NCBI GenBank assembly: GCA_902167325.1
Contig: LR632930.1
Span: 930,001 to 994,000, forward strand
Direction of reading: 5' to 3'
Source of the DNA: Chitinophaga pinensis
Lineage (GTDB): Bacteria > Bacteroidota > Bacteroidia > Chitinophagales > Chitinophagaceae
DNA length: 64,000 nucleotides
Shown: positions 15,812 through 25,034 of the stretch, piece after piece
How the letters are laid out: every line of letters begins with the position of its first letter
How positions within the stretch are numbered: position 1 is the stretch's first letter
Position numbers and translations under genes: made by a program
The notes under the pieces: generated by a model
What the model saw: the letters and a program-made list of their open reading frames with translations, nothing else
What the model was told of the DNA's origin: nothing
Databases searched by the model: none

Positions 15812-16900
15812 ATGAAAAACACGCCATTTACACACAAACACATTGCGCTGGGCGCCAAGATGGCCCCATTTGCCGGGTATAACATGCCCATTTCCTATAC
15901 GGGTATCAACGACGAACATGCCGCCGTGCGCAACAGTGTAGGGGTATTTGACGTCAGCCACATGGGTGAATTCATCCTCAAAGGCGAGCATGCGCTCGAC
16001 CTCATCCAGCGCGTTACGAGCAACGACGCCTCCAAGCTCGCTGCCGGCAAAGCGCAGTACTCCTGCCTCCCCAACGAAGAAGGCGGTATTGTAGACGACC
16101 TGCTCGTGTATTGCATCGAGGAAAACAAAACCTATATGCTGGTTGTGAATGCCAGTAATATCGAAAAAGACTGGAACTGGATCAGCAAGTTCAACACGAA
16201 CAATGTTGATATGGAGAACATTTCCGACAAAACCTGTCTGCTCGCCATCCAGGGCCCCAACGCTACCAGCGTGCTGCAGACCCTTACCGATAAGGATATC
16301 GTAAACCTGAAATATTACACCTTCGTGAAAGGCACTTTCGCGGGTGTGGATAACGTGCTGATCAGTGCTACCGGCTATACCGGTGCGGGTGGTGCGGAAA
16401 TTTATTTTGAAGATAAAGACGGTGCGGCGGATAAGATCTGGGATGCCATTTTTGCTGCCGGAGCCTCCAATAATATTAAACCCGTAGGACTCGGTGCCCG
16501 CGATACCCTGCGCCTCGAAATGGGTTTCTGCCTTTATGGTAACGATATCGATGACCGTACCAGCCCCATGGAAGCCGGTTTGGGATGGATCACCAAGTTC
16601 ACGAAAGACTTCCCTTCCCGCGCTATTTTCGAAAAGCAGAAAGCCGACGGCCTGCAGCAGAAACTGGTAGGCTTTGAAATGGTGGATAAAGGTATTCCCC
16701 GCCACGACTATGAGATCAAGGATGCTGAAGGCAACGTGATCGGCAGGGTAACCTCCGGAACGCAGTCGCCCTCCCTCCAGAAGGCAGTAGGACTGGGATA
16801 TGTAAAAACTGCGTTTGCAGCATTGGATTCCGATATCTATATTGCTGTGCGTGACAAGGCGCTGAAGGCGAAAGTGGTGAAAGTACCCTTCCTCGGATAA
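15812..16900 (+). CDS. gcvT: Aminomethyltransferase (glycine cleavage T protein)
   Basis: 362 residues, full length for GcvT. Landmarks: [20 protein letters not shown] near the N-terminus, [51 protein letters not shown] and the C-terminal [20 protein letters not shown]. It transfers the methylene unit from the H-protein aminomethyl-lipoyl arm to tetrahydrofolate, releasing ammonia. The other glycine-cleavage genes are not in this window, as is common in Bacteroidota. It has its own promoter and is divergent from the M28 gene. Confidence 0.97.
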   Translation: MKNTPFTHKHIALGAKMAPFAGYNMPISYTGINDEHAAVRNSVGVFDVSHMGEFILKGEHALDLIQRVTSNDASKLAAGKAQYSCLPNEEGGIVDDLLVYCIEENKTYMLVVNASNIEKDWNWISKFNTNNVDMENISDKTCLLAIQGPNATSVLQTLTDKDIVNLKYYTFVKGTFAGVDNVLISATGYTGAGGAEIYFEDKDGAADKIWDAIFAAGASNNIKPVGLGARDTLRLEMGFCLYGNDIDDRTSPMEAGLGWITKFTKDFPSRAIFEKQKADGLQQKLVGFEMVDKGIPRHDYEIKDAEGNVIGRVTSGTQSPSLQKAVGLGYVKTAFAALDSDIYIAVRDKALKAKVVKVPFLG

Positions 16901-16985
16901 TTCCGGCGGGAGGCATACCAATCCAGCCCGGCGCAGCGTTACAGCAACAACCATAAGACCATATCTTTAAAATTGTATAACCGCT

Positions 16986-17459
16986 ATGCCAAGTATTCAT
17001 CTTACTACGGTCATTCATGCGCCGTTGCCACGGGTCTTTGACCTCAGCCGGAGCATCACCCTGCACAAGCGCAGTATGGCGCATCTTAAGGAAGAAGCTA
17101 TACGGGGGCGGACCAACGGGTTGATTGAATACGATGAAACGGTGACCTGGCGCGCAAAGCACCTGGCCAAAACCCGGGAGCTTACCACCAGGATAACATC
17201 TATGCAGAAGCCAGGTTTTTTCTGCGATGAAATGGAACAGGGAGACTTCACGCACATGAAGCACGAACATTTCTTCAAAGAAATAGAGAATGGAACGGTA
17301 ATGATCGACATCATGGAATTCGGGACGCCTTACGGCGTAATCGGGAAATGGTTCGAAAAGTTGTACCTGAGGAAATACATGCGCCGTTTGCTGGAACAAC
17401 GCAATCAAATCATCAAGGAATACGCAGAGAGCGAAAAGTGGCGTGTGATCCTTGATTAA
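16986..17459 (+). CDS. SRPBCC (START/Bet v1-like) family protein
   Basis: 157 residues. It begins with the typical first strand MPSIHLTTVIHAPLPRVFDL, followed by helical and strand segments and a long C-terminal helix (RKYMRRLLEQRNQIIKEYAE) over the cavity. This is the helix-grip fold of ligand-binding SRPBCC proteins, related to 'cell division inhibitor' SulA-like annotations. A near-match -7 element (TATCTTTA, 16962-16969) precedes it. It is 10 nt before comB and probably co-transcribed. Its ligand is unknown. Confidence 0.78.
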   Translation: MPSIHLTTVIHAPLPRVFDLSRSITLHKRSMAHLKEEAIRGRTNGLIEYDETVTWRAKHLAKTRELTTRITSMQKPGFFCDEMEQGDFTHMKHEHFFKEIENGTVMIDIMEFGTPYGVIGKWFEKLYLRKYMRRLLEQRNQIIKEYAESEKWRVILD

Positions 17460-17469
17460 ATAAAGAAGA

Positions 17470-18195
17470 ATGAGCGAGATTACTAAACCCAGGCTGGAAG
17501 TATGCCTGTCGCCCGCACTGCTCCACCTGTTCGATGTAAAGAACAGCATTGTGGTGATCATTGATGTACTGCGGGCCACCTCTACTATCTGTACGGCATT
17601 GCACAACGGGGCAGCTAAAGTGATACCGGTAGCCACAGTAGAAGAATGTGTAAGCATTGGCCGCCAGCTCAACGCTATAACCGCGGGTGAGCGTGATGGT
17701 AAGATCGCTGAAGGGCTGCTGCATGGCAACTCCCCTTTCGAGTACCCGGTAGAGTTTATTGAAGGTAAAGTACTGGTGCTGACGACTACTAACGGTACCA
17801 AACTACTGCATATGGCGAAAGACGCGGTGCAGATCATTACCGGCTCTTTCCCGAATATCTCCTCCGTTTGCGAATACCTCATTTCCCAGGGACAGCATGT
17901 GATATTGGGATGCGCTGCGTGGAAAGACAGGGTGAATATGGAGGATACACTGTTTGCCGGAGCGGTGGTGAGCCGTATCAAGGAACATTTTGATGTTAAC
18001 TGCGACTCTGCATTGGCTGCGGAAACGCTGTACCATAGCGCTAAGGGCGATCTTTTCGGCTTCATGAAAAAGGCCTCGCACTTCCAGCGCCTGGCGCGTT
18101 ACGGCCTGGAAGAAGATATCCGCTTCTGCCTTACGCCTGATGGTGCCGATGTGCTGCCTATCTTACGGAACGGCGAACTGATCAAAGAAAAATAA
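17470..18195 (+). CDS. comB: 2-phosphosulfolactate phosphatase
   Basis: 241 residues, complete. Family landmarks: VVIIDVLRATSTICTALHNGA near residue 25-45, AGERDGKIAEGLLHGNSPFEY, LTTTNGTKLL, and GCAAWKDRVNMEDTLFAG. ComB hydrolyses 2-phosphosulfolactate to sulfolactate, a step of coenzyme M synthesis in archaea; its bacterial homologues are thought to serve sulfonate metabolism. No comA or comC is adjacent. In this clade sulfonolipids are made from cysteate, so a link to sulfonate chemistry is possible but only inferred. A shared bidirectional terminator follows. Confidence 0.9.
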   Translation: MSEITKPRLEVCLSPALLHLFDVKNSIVVIIDVLRATSTICTALHNGAAKVIPVATVEECVSIGRQLNAITAGERDGKIAEGLLHGNSPFEYPVEFIEGKVLVLTTTNGTKLLHMAKDAVQIITGSFPNISSVCEYLISQGQHVILGCAAWKDRVNMEDTLFAGAVVSRIKEHFDVNCDSALAAETLYHSAKGDLFGFMKKASHFQRLARYGLEEDIRFCLTPDGADVLPILRNGELIKEK

Positions 18196-18215
18196 TTGCT
18201 GGTAAGCATACACGT

Positions 18216-18252
18216 AAAAGGGTGAGTTTCATAATGAAAACTCACCCTTTTT
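18216..18252. terminator. Bidirectional terminator between comB and the DoxX gene
   Basis: AAAAGGGTGAGTTT (18216-18229) pairs with AAACTCACCCTTTT (18238-18251), short AT loop, with T-runs on both strands. It serves the convergent genes comB (+) and doxX-like (-). Confidence 0.9.
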
Positions 18253-18275
18253 GGTTGGTACCGGTTTAATGACAG

Positions 18276-18722
18276 TTATGCCAGTGCGCCGGATTGTTTC
18301 TTTTGAGCCAGGTAATTATCGACAGACCAGTTGGTGGCCCCGTTCAATGCGAAGCTGAGTGTGATCAGTAATGCCATCAGCGGGGAGGATACATCTGCCA
18401 GTCCGCTTCCGGTATTCGCTTTCAGGATTACCGCTACGATCATGGTGAGCACGAGCGAGAGGGAAGCCCAGCGGGTGAAGAGGCCAAGGGCCAGTAAGAG
18501 GCCGCCGGCGAATTCAGCAATGGAAGCCATTAACCCCCAGAATGTTGGAGCGAAGGAAATGCCAAGGAAGTTCATGGATCCGCCGATCATGGTCCATAAT
18601 TCAGCACCGCCAGACAGCTTTTGCCATCCAAAAATAAAGAACAGAACGCCTACGCCCACGCGCAGAATTGTGAGGCCCCAGTTAAGGCCTTTTGAATCGT
18701 TGATAGAAAGGGTGTTTCCCAT
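18276..18722 (-). CDS. DoxX family membrane protein
   Basis: 148 residues with four predicted helices. Features of the family: GLTILRVGVGVLFFIFGWQK in helix 1, AEFAGGLLLALGLFTRWAS in helix 2-3, MIVAVILKAN, then PLMALLITLSFALNGAT and a short basic tail. DoxX-like proteins are named after a thiosulfate:quinone oxidoreductase subunit but most have no tested role; some act in oxidative-stress membrane complexes. It is monocistronic, with its own promoter and a terminator shared with comB. Confidence 0.85.
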   Translation of the reverse strand: MGNTLSINDSKGLNWGLTILRVGVGVLFFIFGWQKLSGGAELWTMIGGSMNFLGISFAPTFWGLMASIAEFAGGLLLALGLFTRWASLSLVLTMIVAVILKANTGSGLADVSSPLMALLITLSFALNGATNWSVDNYLAQKKQSGALA

Positions 18723-18736
18723 AGAATTATTTTATA

Positions 18737-18768
18737 CAAAAGTACACTGCAGACCCCCCGGTACTCAA
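18737..18768 (-). promoter_or_regulatory. Promoter of the DoxX gene
   Basis: On the minus strand TTG (18768-18766) and TACTTTTG (18744-18737) are 21 nt apart, a full match to the Bacteroidota -33/-7 consensus. The start codon follows 14 nt later. Confidence 0.72.
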
Positions 18769-18856
18769 TGGATATTTTTTCATTTGAGGTGTACATTTTT
18801 TTGTGATATGGCCGGATTAAGGACCGTTTCAGCCTTTCATTTCGATTTTTTTTGCT

Positions 18857-18864
18857 TACTTTTG
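18857..18864 (+). promoter_or_regulatory. -7 element upstream of the SNF2 helicase gene
   Basis: TACTTTTG matches TAnnTTTG. No clear -33 TTG; a T-rich tract lies just upstream. If used, the leader would be about 125 nt. Confidence 0.45.
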
Positions 18865-18996
18865 TGGATTGCCTTTTTATGAGCCGTCATTGTACAGATT
18901 AGTGTAAGTTTAACAGAAGAATCGAGTGTAGATCCAGGCAGCGCCAAATGTCTTATAACCCCGGCTTATAGAAAAGGAGGCAATCACAAGAAAAGC

Positions 18997-21900
18997 ATGT
19001 CGCTACCCCACTTATTAAAATATGTATATAATAACGGCACCGATGAGGTGATCCGGAGGGGGAAACGCATATTTGCCACCGGCGGTGTAGAACTGCTGGA
19101 AGGTGATCCGGTACTTCGCTCCGCCTCATTCAGGGTTAAGAGCGATACACATGCCAACTACTATAAAGTAACCATCAGTAAATATAATGAGCCGGCTACC
19201 ATGAGTGTGCGCTGCCAGTGCCCCTATAATCTGGGAGACATTTGCCGACACGAAGCCGCCGCCCTCTTCCAGCTACAGGAAATGCTGGACAGAAATCATT
19301 TCGACGCTTTCGATACACAATACGATCAGCAACATACTTTGATCAAAATGAAGTCGATAGACCTCAAGACCATCAAACTGCTGACATCCAATCATATAAT
19401 TTCCGAAGCCGACCGCATCCTGCGTAAAACACAGGCTGTTATCAAATCCGCCAAAGACGAAAAAGTAGAAGCAGAGCTGAAGGCCGACGGGAAGAAGTAT
19501 CCCCTCATCCTGCAACGCAACGAAGAACGTAATTTCGATACGCACTGCACCTGCGATGAACATGAGCATCCGCTCTGTATTCATAAGACTGCATTATTCC
19601 TGCAGCTCCTCACCGCCCACGGACCTTTCTATTTCGATACGCTCCGTAACTGGGACAAAGAAAAGAACAAACTGCTCTCTTCTTACGGTTATTCCCTCAG
19701 CGACGACCTGGCGGGTAAATTCGCATTCTCTTACCTCAACGGCAAGCCCTTCCTGCGTGTACTGGACCCTACTATCAAAAAGGTAGAGACGGTGGCCGCT
19801 GCAAAGATGGATATCCCAGAACCGGAAGAAACCCTCACCGTTACACGGCGTTTGGGCGTAGTGCTTAATGCCAACGACAAACTGTTCCCCTATTTTCAGA
19901 TGGAACTGGTGAGCGGTGATGCCAATGAAGACGAAACCGAATTCGTTTCGCTGGTAAACAGGATCGATCTTGGTAAGTATGTGGACTTTTACCTCTTCAA
20001 GGAAAGAGACCGCGACCTGATATCTCCTGTCCGCAAACTGCAGCATACCGAAGTCAATAAGTATCTCAATAAGAATTCCCCTTTCGCAGGTATCTGGGAA
20101 AACATCATGCACGAAAGCGAATCGGGCCTGCCCATGGAAACCATGGAACTCATTGTGGAATACCTCCAGCCCAAGCTGGCCAAGCTGTTCCCGATGCTGG
20201 CAGAACACCGCCTCGTGTTTATCCTGCGCGAGGGGCAGCCGTTCAAAACCAAGAACCTCCAGCAGCTGCAGGTATCCGGTGATCCCCTGAAGCCTTACTT
20301 CAAAGCGGGTAATGCCGGTGATCATGTGGAAGTAACTGCCTGGGTGGATATTGAAGGCGAATCCGTAAACGTATCGGCCAACCAGTGGGCCAGCCCGCTG
20401 TTGTTCCTTCACAATAATATCATCTATTACTTCGCGAATCCTAAAGACTCCATTCACCTTCTCCAATACCAGGAGAACAACTCCCTCCGTGTACGGAGCG
20501 AAGAATGGCAGGATTTTCTCAAAGAAGCCATCCTCCCGCTGGGTAAGGATTACGCCGTGCAATACGACGCATCCCTGCTGGCAGAGGTCGACGATATTAT
20601 TCCCGAATGCCGCGTGTACCTCAAGGAAATGGGGGAAACATTCGTTATCCAGCCAGCTTTTTCCTACCATGGGCATGATGTGGAGTGGAACGATGAAACG
20701 CGCATTACTGTTCAGGAAGGCAGCAAAGTGCTGGTCATCCACCGGAATAAGGAAGCGGAAGATAACTTCGTGAACCGCATCCGCGCGCTGCATACCAACT
20801 TTGCCATTAACAGTAACTACAACTATTTCTTCCTCCGTGCCAAAGAAGCGCTCAAGAACAACTGGTTCTTCCTCTTCTTCGACGCCCTGAAGGAAATGGA
20901 CGTACGCGTGTTTGGCTTCGAGCAGCTGCGCAACTTCAGGTTCTCTGCCTCCAAACCTGTTACCAACCTGCAGATCAGCTCCGGTATAGACTGGTTTGAT
21001 GCGCAGGTGGAAGTAGTGTATGGCGATCAGAAAGTAGGTATCCGTGACATCAAACGGGCGCTTGCCAATAAGCAGAACTATGTGCAGCTGGCAGACGGAT
21101 CGCTGGGACTGCTGCCGGAAGAATGGCTGAAGAAGTATTCCCTTCTCTTTAAAATTGGGGAAGAAAAAGATAAAGGTGCCGGACTCAAACTGAGCAAGTA
21201 CAACTTCTCGGTGATCGATGAGCTGTATGAGTTCATTGATGATGAAGCCGTACTTGCAGAGCTGGATGAAAAGCGGCGTAAGCTGCTGAAGTTCGACGAG
21301 ATCCGCAGCCAGCCCCTGCCCACTAACCTCAGGGCCAACCTGCGTCCTTACCAGGAAAGTGGCTTCCAGTGGCTCAATTACCTCGATGAAGTGAAGTGGG
21401 GAGGTATATTGGCGGATGATATGGGTCTTGGTAAAACCGTACAGGCCCTCACCTTCATCCAGCATTATAAAAACACACACGATAAAGCTACCATGCTGGT
21501 GGTTTGCCCCACCACGCTGATCTATAACTGGGAGAACGAGATCAAGAAGTTCACACCGGAAATCACTTATCACATCCACCATGGCCCTGCACGCCTCCGT
21601 ATATCGGAAGAGCTGGGAGCTTTCGATATCATCATCACTACCTACGGCACGCTCCGCAGCGATGTGCAGCTGCTCATGAAGATCGATTTCGACTATGTGA
21701 TACTTGATGAATCGCAGGCGATCAAGAACCCCCAGTCTAAAGTGACCAAAGCCGCCCAGTTGCTCAACACCCGCAACAGGATCGCGCTTTCGGGTACTCC
21801 CATGCAGAATAATACTTTCGATATCTATGCGCAGATGAACTTCCTCAACCCGGGGATGCTCGGCAGTGTAGACTTCTTCCGTAATGAGTTTGCCACACCT

Positions 21901-22728
21901 ATCGATAAGTTCCAGGATCAGGAAAGGAAAGATCACCTCAAGAAGCTCATCTATCCCTTTATCCTGCGCAGAACAAAAGAGCAGGTGGCTAAAGACCTGC
22001 CGGAGAAGATTGAGACCGTTATCTTCTGCGAAATGGATCCGGAACAGCGCCATATTTACGACGCTTACCGCAACTCCTACCGCTCTAAGATCCTGGGTGT
22101 GATCGAGGATCAGGGAATGGAACGCAGCCAGCTCACCATCCTGCAGGGCCTTATGAAGCTCCGCCAGATATGCGATTCGCCTGCCATCCTCAATGAAACG
22201 GAGAAATATCCCAACCACTCCGTGAAGCTCCATGAGCTTACTCGTGAGATCTCTGAGAATATCAGTAATCACAAGGTGCTGGTGTTCAGCCAGTTCCTGG
22301 GTATGCTGGGCCTTATTAAAGACAGGCTCGCGCACCAGAAGATACCGTATGAATACTTCGACGGCTCCACATCTACGATGGACAGGGAGCGCGCCATCCA
22401 GAATTTCCAGAACAACGAGGAGTGCCGCGTATTCCTTATTTCCCTGAAAGCGGGTGGTGTGGGTCTTAACCTCACGGCTGCAGACTACGTTTACATCGTT
22501 GACCCCTGGTGGAACCCCGCTGTGGAACAGCAGGCTATTGACCGTACGCACCGTATCGGCCAAACGAAAAACATCTTCGCTTACCGCATGATCTGTAAAG
22601 ACACGGTGGAGGAGAAGATCCTGGAACTGCAGGAACGGAAGAAATCACTGGTGAAAGACATTATTGCCGACGATTCCGGGTTCATTAAAAAACTCACCAA
22701 AGAAGACGTGCTCTACCTCTTCAGCTAA
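18997..22728 (+). CDS. SWI2/SNF2-family DNA-dependent ATPase with two SWIM-type zinc motifs
   Basis: 1243 residues. Two N-terminal CxC...CxH zinc motifs: CQCPYNLGDICRH (about 72-84) and CTCDEHEHPLCIH (about 184-196). A long bacterial SNF2-associated region follows to about residue 770. The ATPase core has motif I DDMGLGKTVQA (about 801), motif II LDESQAIKN (about 901; DESQ rather than DEAH), SGTPMQNN, and the C-terminal lobe with LVFSQFLGML, LISLKAGGVGLNLTAADYV and DRTHRIGQ (motif VI). It would remodel or translocate on DNA-protein complexes, or act in stalled-transcription recovery like RapA. Its end overlaps the convergent response-regulator gene by 8 nt. Confidence 0.95.
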   Translation: MSLPHLLKYVYNNGTDEVIRRGKRIFATGGVELLEGDPVLRSASFRVKSDTHANYYKVTISKYNEPATMSVRCQCPYNLGDICRHEAAALFQLQEMLDRNHFDAFDTQYDQQHTLIKMKSIDLKTIKLLTSNHIISEADRILRKTQAVIKSAKDEKVEAELKADGKKYPLILQRNEERNFDTHCTCDEHEHPLCIHKTALFLQLLTAHGPFYFDTLRNWDKEKNKLLSSYGYSLSDDLAGKFAFSYLNGKPFLRVLDPTIKKVETVAAAKMDIPEPEETLTVTRRLGVVLNANDKLFPYFQMELVSGDANEDETEFVSLVNRIDLGKYVDFYLFKERDRDLISPVRKLQHTEVNKYLNKNSPFAGIWENIMHESESGLPMETMELIVEYLQPKLAKLFPMLAEHRLVFILREGQPFKTKNLQQLQVSGDPLKPYFKAGNAGDHVEVTAWVDIEGESVNVSANQWASPLLFLHNNIIYYFANPKDSIHLLQYQENNSLRVRSEEWQDFLKEAILPLGKDYAVQYDASLLAEVDDIIPECRVYLKEMGETFVIQPAFSYHGHDVEWNDETRITVQEGSKVLVIHRNKEAEDNFVNRIRALHTNFAINSNYNYFFLRAKEALKNNWFFLFFDALKEMDVRVFGFEQLRNFRFSASKPVTNLQISSGIDWFDAQVEVVYGDQKVGIRDIKRALANKQNYVQLADGSLGLLPEEWLKKYSLLFKIGEEKDKGAGLKLSKYNFSVIDELYEFIDDEAVLAELDEKRRKLLKFDEIRSQPLPTNLRANLRPYQESGFQWLNYLDEVKWGGILADDMGLGKTVQALTFIQHYKNTHDKATMLVVCPTTLIYNWENEIKKFTPEITYHIHHGPARLRISEELGAFDIIITTYGTLRSDVQLLMKIDFDYVILDESQAIKNPQSKVTKAAQLLNTRNRIALSGTPMQNNTFDIYAQMNFLNPGMLGSVDFFRNEFATPIDKFQDQERKDHLKKLIYPFILRRTKEQVAKDLPEKIETVIFCEMDPEQRHIYDAYRNSYRSKILGVIEDQGMERSQLTILQGLMKLRQICDSPAILNETEKYPNHSVKLHELTREISENISNHKVLVFSQFLGMLGLIKDRLAHQKIPYEYFDGSTSTMDRERAIQNFQNNEECRVFLISLKAGGVGLNLTAADYVYIVDPWWNPAVEQQAIDRTHRIGQTKNIFAYRMICKDTVEEKILELQERKKSLVKDIIADDSGFIKKLTKEDVLYLFS

Positions 22729-23416
22729 TCAACTTATACCCTACCCCACGGATATTGACGATCTGGATCTTCGGATCTTCTTTCAGATACCTGCGCAGTT
22801 TAGTGATGAATACATCCATGCTGCGTGCGTTGAAGAAATTATCGTCGCCCCAGAGATCGAGCAATACGGGGCGGCGCTCCATCACCTGATTTTTATGCCG
22901 GCATAACCTAAGCAACACTTCAGATTCGCGGTGCGATAAGTACTCCGTGTACCCGTTACGGGTAAGGGTTTGTTTAGGTGCGCTGAATACGAACTGGCCG
23001 ATGATAATCTCATCTGCCTCCGGTGGCATGGGTACCGACTGTCCGTTGAAACGGGCCAGCAGGGAACGTATGCGGACGATCAGTTCGTCCATGCTGAATG
23101 GCTTTTTCAGGTAATCGTTCCCGCCCAGTTCAAACCCCTTTACCACATCGGCCGTTTGAGATTTGGCGGTGAGGAAAATGATGGGTATCTGTTTATCGGT
23201 TTTGCGGATCTCAGTTGCGAGGGTAAAGCCATCCATGCGCGGCATCATTACATCCAGCACAATAACGTCGGGCTTTTGTTGCCGGAAGAGGCGTAAGCCT
23301 TCCTCCCCGTCTGTTGCCGTGATCATGCGGAAGCCGCGTGTTTCAAGGCTGTCTTTAACGATCTGGGCAAGCTGCCATTCGTCTTCTATGAGTAGTATCG
23401 TAGGCTGTTGGTTCAT
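22721..23416 (-). CDS. OmpR/PhoB-family response regulator
   Basis: 231 residues. The receiver domain (about 5-120) has the acidic pair E11/D12, the phospho-acceptor D55 (VIVLDVMMPRMDG), the conserved Thr (LTAKS) and Lys (YLKKPF). The C-terminal winged helix (about 135-231) includes YLSHRESEVLLRLCRHKNQV, SMDVFITKLRRYLK and IRGVGYKL. Its start overlaps the kinase stop in an ATGA, so the two are translationally coupled. The divergently transcribed GLPGLI/outer-membrane genes at 25035-28636 are the likeliest targets, by position only. Confidence 0.95.
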   Translation of the reverse strand: MNQQPTILLIEDEWQLAQIVKDSLETRGFRMITATDGEEGLRLFRQQKPDVIVLDVMMPRMDGFTLATEIRKTDKQIPIIFLTAKSQTADVVKGFELGGNDYLKKPFSMDELIVRIRSLLARFNGQSVPMPPEADEIIIGQFVFSAPKQTLTRNGYTEYLSHRESEVLLRLCRHKNQVMERRPVLLDLWGDDNFFNARSMDVFITKLRRYLKEDPKIQIVNIRGVGYKLIS

Positions 23417-24933
23417 GCTGCGGGGATTTCCAGTTGAAACTCGCTGCCTTTGTCCGGCTCGCTTTTTACTTTGATGGTGCCGCCATGTTTTTCCGCGATC
23501 TTCTTCACATAACTCAGGCCCAGCCCGAATCCCTTTACATTATGCAGATCTCCTGATGGTACACGGAAGAATTTCTCGAACACACTGTTGTGATATGTGT
23601 GGGGGATGCCGATGCCATTATCTTTCACGGTAATGCGCACCCATCCCGGCCGGCGTACCACCTGTATGGTGATTTCGGCATGCTCGCCCGAATACTTGAT
23701 GGCATTATCAACGAGGTTGTTGATGGCATGAGAAAGATGGGTGGGATCGGCCTGGATGAGCGGGTCGGAAAGCAGGGTGTAGGTGAAGTCTGTTTTCTTG
23801 GAAGATTTAAGGCGGTGGTTGGAAATGATATCGGCGATAATATCGTTCAGGTCAGTGGTTTCGATCTGTAGGGCTACGTCTTCTTTTTCTTCTGCAGCGA
23901 TGTGGAGTACTTTCTCCACGAGGTCGCCGAGGCGCTGAAGTTCCTGCCGGGAAATGCGGAGGTAGGTAGCAGTTTTATTCGGATCGTCGAGGGCATTGAA
24001 ACGTTCCAATGCCTCTACTGCTGCGGATACCGTGGCAATTGGGGTCTTCAGCTCGTGGGTCATGTTGTTGATAAAATCGTTCCTTACTTCCGACAATCTT
24101 TTCTGCCGGAGGATGGTGCGTAGCATGTACAGGAACGAGCATACGGTGAGCAACAAGAGCACTGCAGAAGCGGTAAGGCTGCCGGTCATTTTACCTAATA
24201 TGAAAGGCATGGGGCTTTCGAATTCTGCAGATACGAAAACATTGTTGACGGGGTTGAAGGGGATAACGCCTGTGCGGAGCGGCGATTTTTTGAAGCTCAA
24301 CGTTTTTTGCGGGATTGCCTTCAGCGTATCGAGCCGGAAGTTGGTATAGATACCCCGGTTGATGAGTTCTGCACGGTACAGGCTGTCCAGCTGATCAATG
24401 GTGAGGGTGGTGCGGTAAAAGTTCCTGCGTACGAGTACATCGGATATCTGACGGGAAAGGGTATCGGTCAGCCGTTTCACATTGGTATCTCTCCGGAGCA
24501 TGCGGTAGCGCACGTTGCCGTCGGCTCCGGCTTCCACCAGCTCTTCCATGGCAGTGGCAGGAACACCGGGGGCAGCGGTAACAATACCTTTGCGGATCAT
24601 GGTGCCACCGGCAATTCCGAGGTTAACGGAGTCTCCCTCGAAATGTTCCAGATGCACCGGCATGGTGGCCATCGCCGGAACGCTGCTATCCATGTCTGTA
24701 TTAAATGAGAAAGTGAATTTGGTTTGCCCCAGTACTTTACCGGCATCACCGAACTGTTTATGAAAAACTGCTGTACGGAGGGCATCATTGGTATCCCGCT
24801 GGAATTCCTGCAGCTGTATCTGGTACGACTGGTACAGCCAGTACCCTTGCAGGGCGAGGATGCCGATGATGCAGGCAGACATGAGTACGAGTATGTTTCT
24901 GATACGGTGGCGCATGGGTGTAAAGCTATTCAT
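23413..24933 (-). CDS. Sensor histidine kinase
   Basis: 506 residues (an alternative ATG at 24915 is possible). Helix 1 at about 12-32, a periplasmic sensor of about 210 residues with no recognised domain, helix 2 at about 248-270 (MTGSLTASAVLLLLTVCSFL), HisKA with the phospho-acceptor H293 (NNMTHELKTPIATV), and an HATPase_c domain with N (INNLVDNAIKYSG), G1 (VKDNGIGIP), F (FEKFFRV) and G2 (GFGLGLSYVKKI) boxes. The C-terminus ends EFQLEIPAA. It is divergent from the GLPGLI gene across a 100-nt promoter region. Confidence 0.95.
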   Translation of the reverse strand: MNSFTPMRHRIRNILVLMSACIIGILALQGYWLYQSYQIQLQEFQRDTNDALRTAVFHKQFGDAGKVLGQTKFTFSFNTDMDSSVPAMATMPVHLEHFEGDSVNLGIAGGTMIRKGIVTAAPGVPATAMEELVEAGADGNVRYRMLRRDTNVKRLTDTLSRQISDVLVRRNFYRTTLTIDQLDSLYRAELINRGIYTNFRLDTLKAIPQKTLSFKKSPLRTGVIPFNPVNNVFVSAEFESPMPFILGKMTGSLTASAVLLLLTVCSFLYMLRTILRQKRLSEVRNDFINNMTHELKTPIATVSAAVEALERFNALDDPNKTATYLRISRQELQRLGDLVEKVLHIAAEEKEDVALQIETTDLNDIIADIISNHRLKSSKKTDFTYTLLSDPLIQADPTHLSHAINNLVDNAIKYSGEHAEITIQVVRRPGWVRITVKDNGIGIPHTYHNSVFEKFFRVPSGDLHNVKGFGLGLSYVKKIAEKHGGTIKVKSEPDKGSEFQLEIPAA

Positions 24934-25034
24934 TCTGCCCCAACGGCCGTGAAACGCTTAACACTAATTAACAAACGTTATGAGTGGTTAACCCTTCGGG
25001 CGGCCTTACTGCGTCATCTTTACAGAAAAAAGCC

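Noticed and set aside
15707..16954. 415-codon minus-strand frame over gcvT
   Set aside because: Antisense shadow of gcvT; the plus strand encodes an unmistakable GcvT protein with its own promoter.
16716..18065. 449-codon minus-strand frame over gcvT end, SRPBCC and comB
   Set aside because: Spans three real genes in antisense without domains.
19594..22563. 989-codon open frame on the minus strand
   Set aside because: It lies wholly inside the SNF2 gene in antisense, has no recognisable domain and reflects the codon bias of the real gene.
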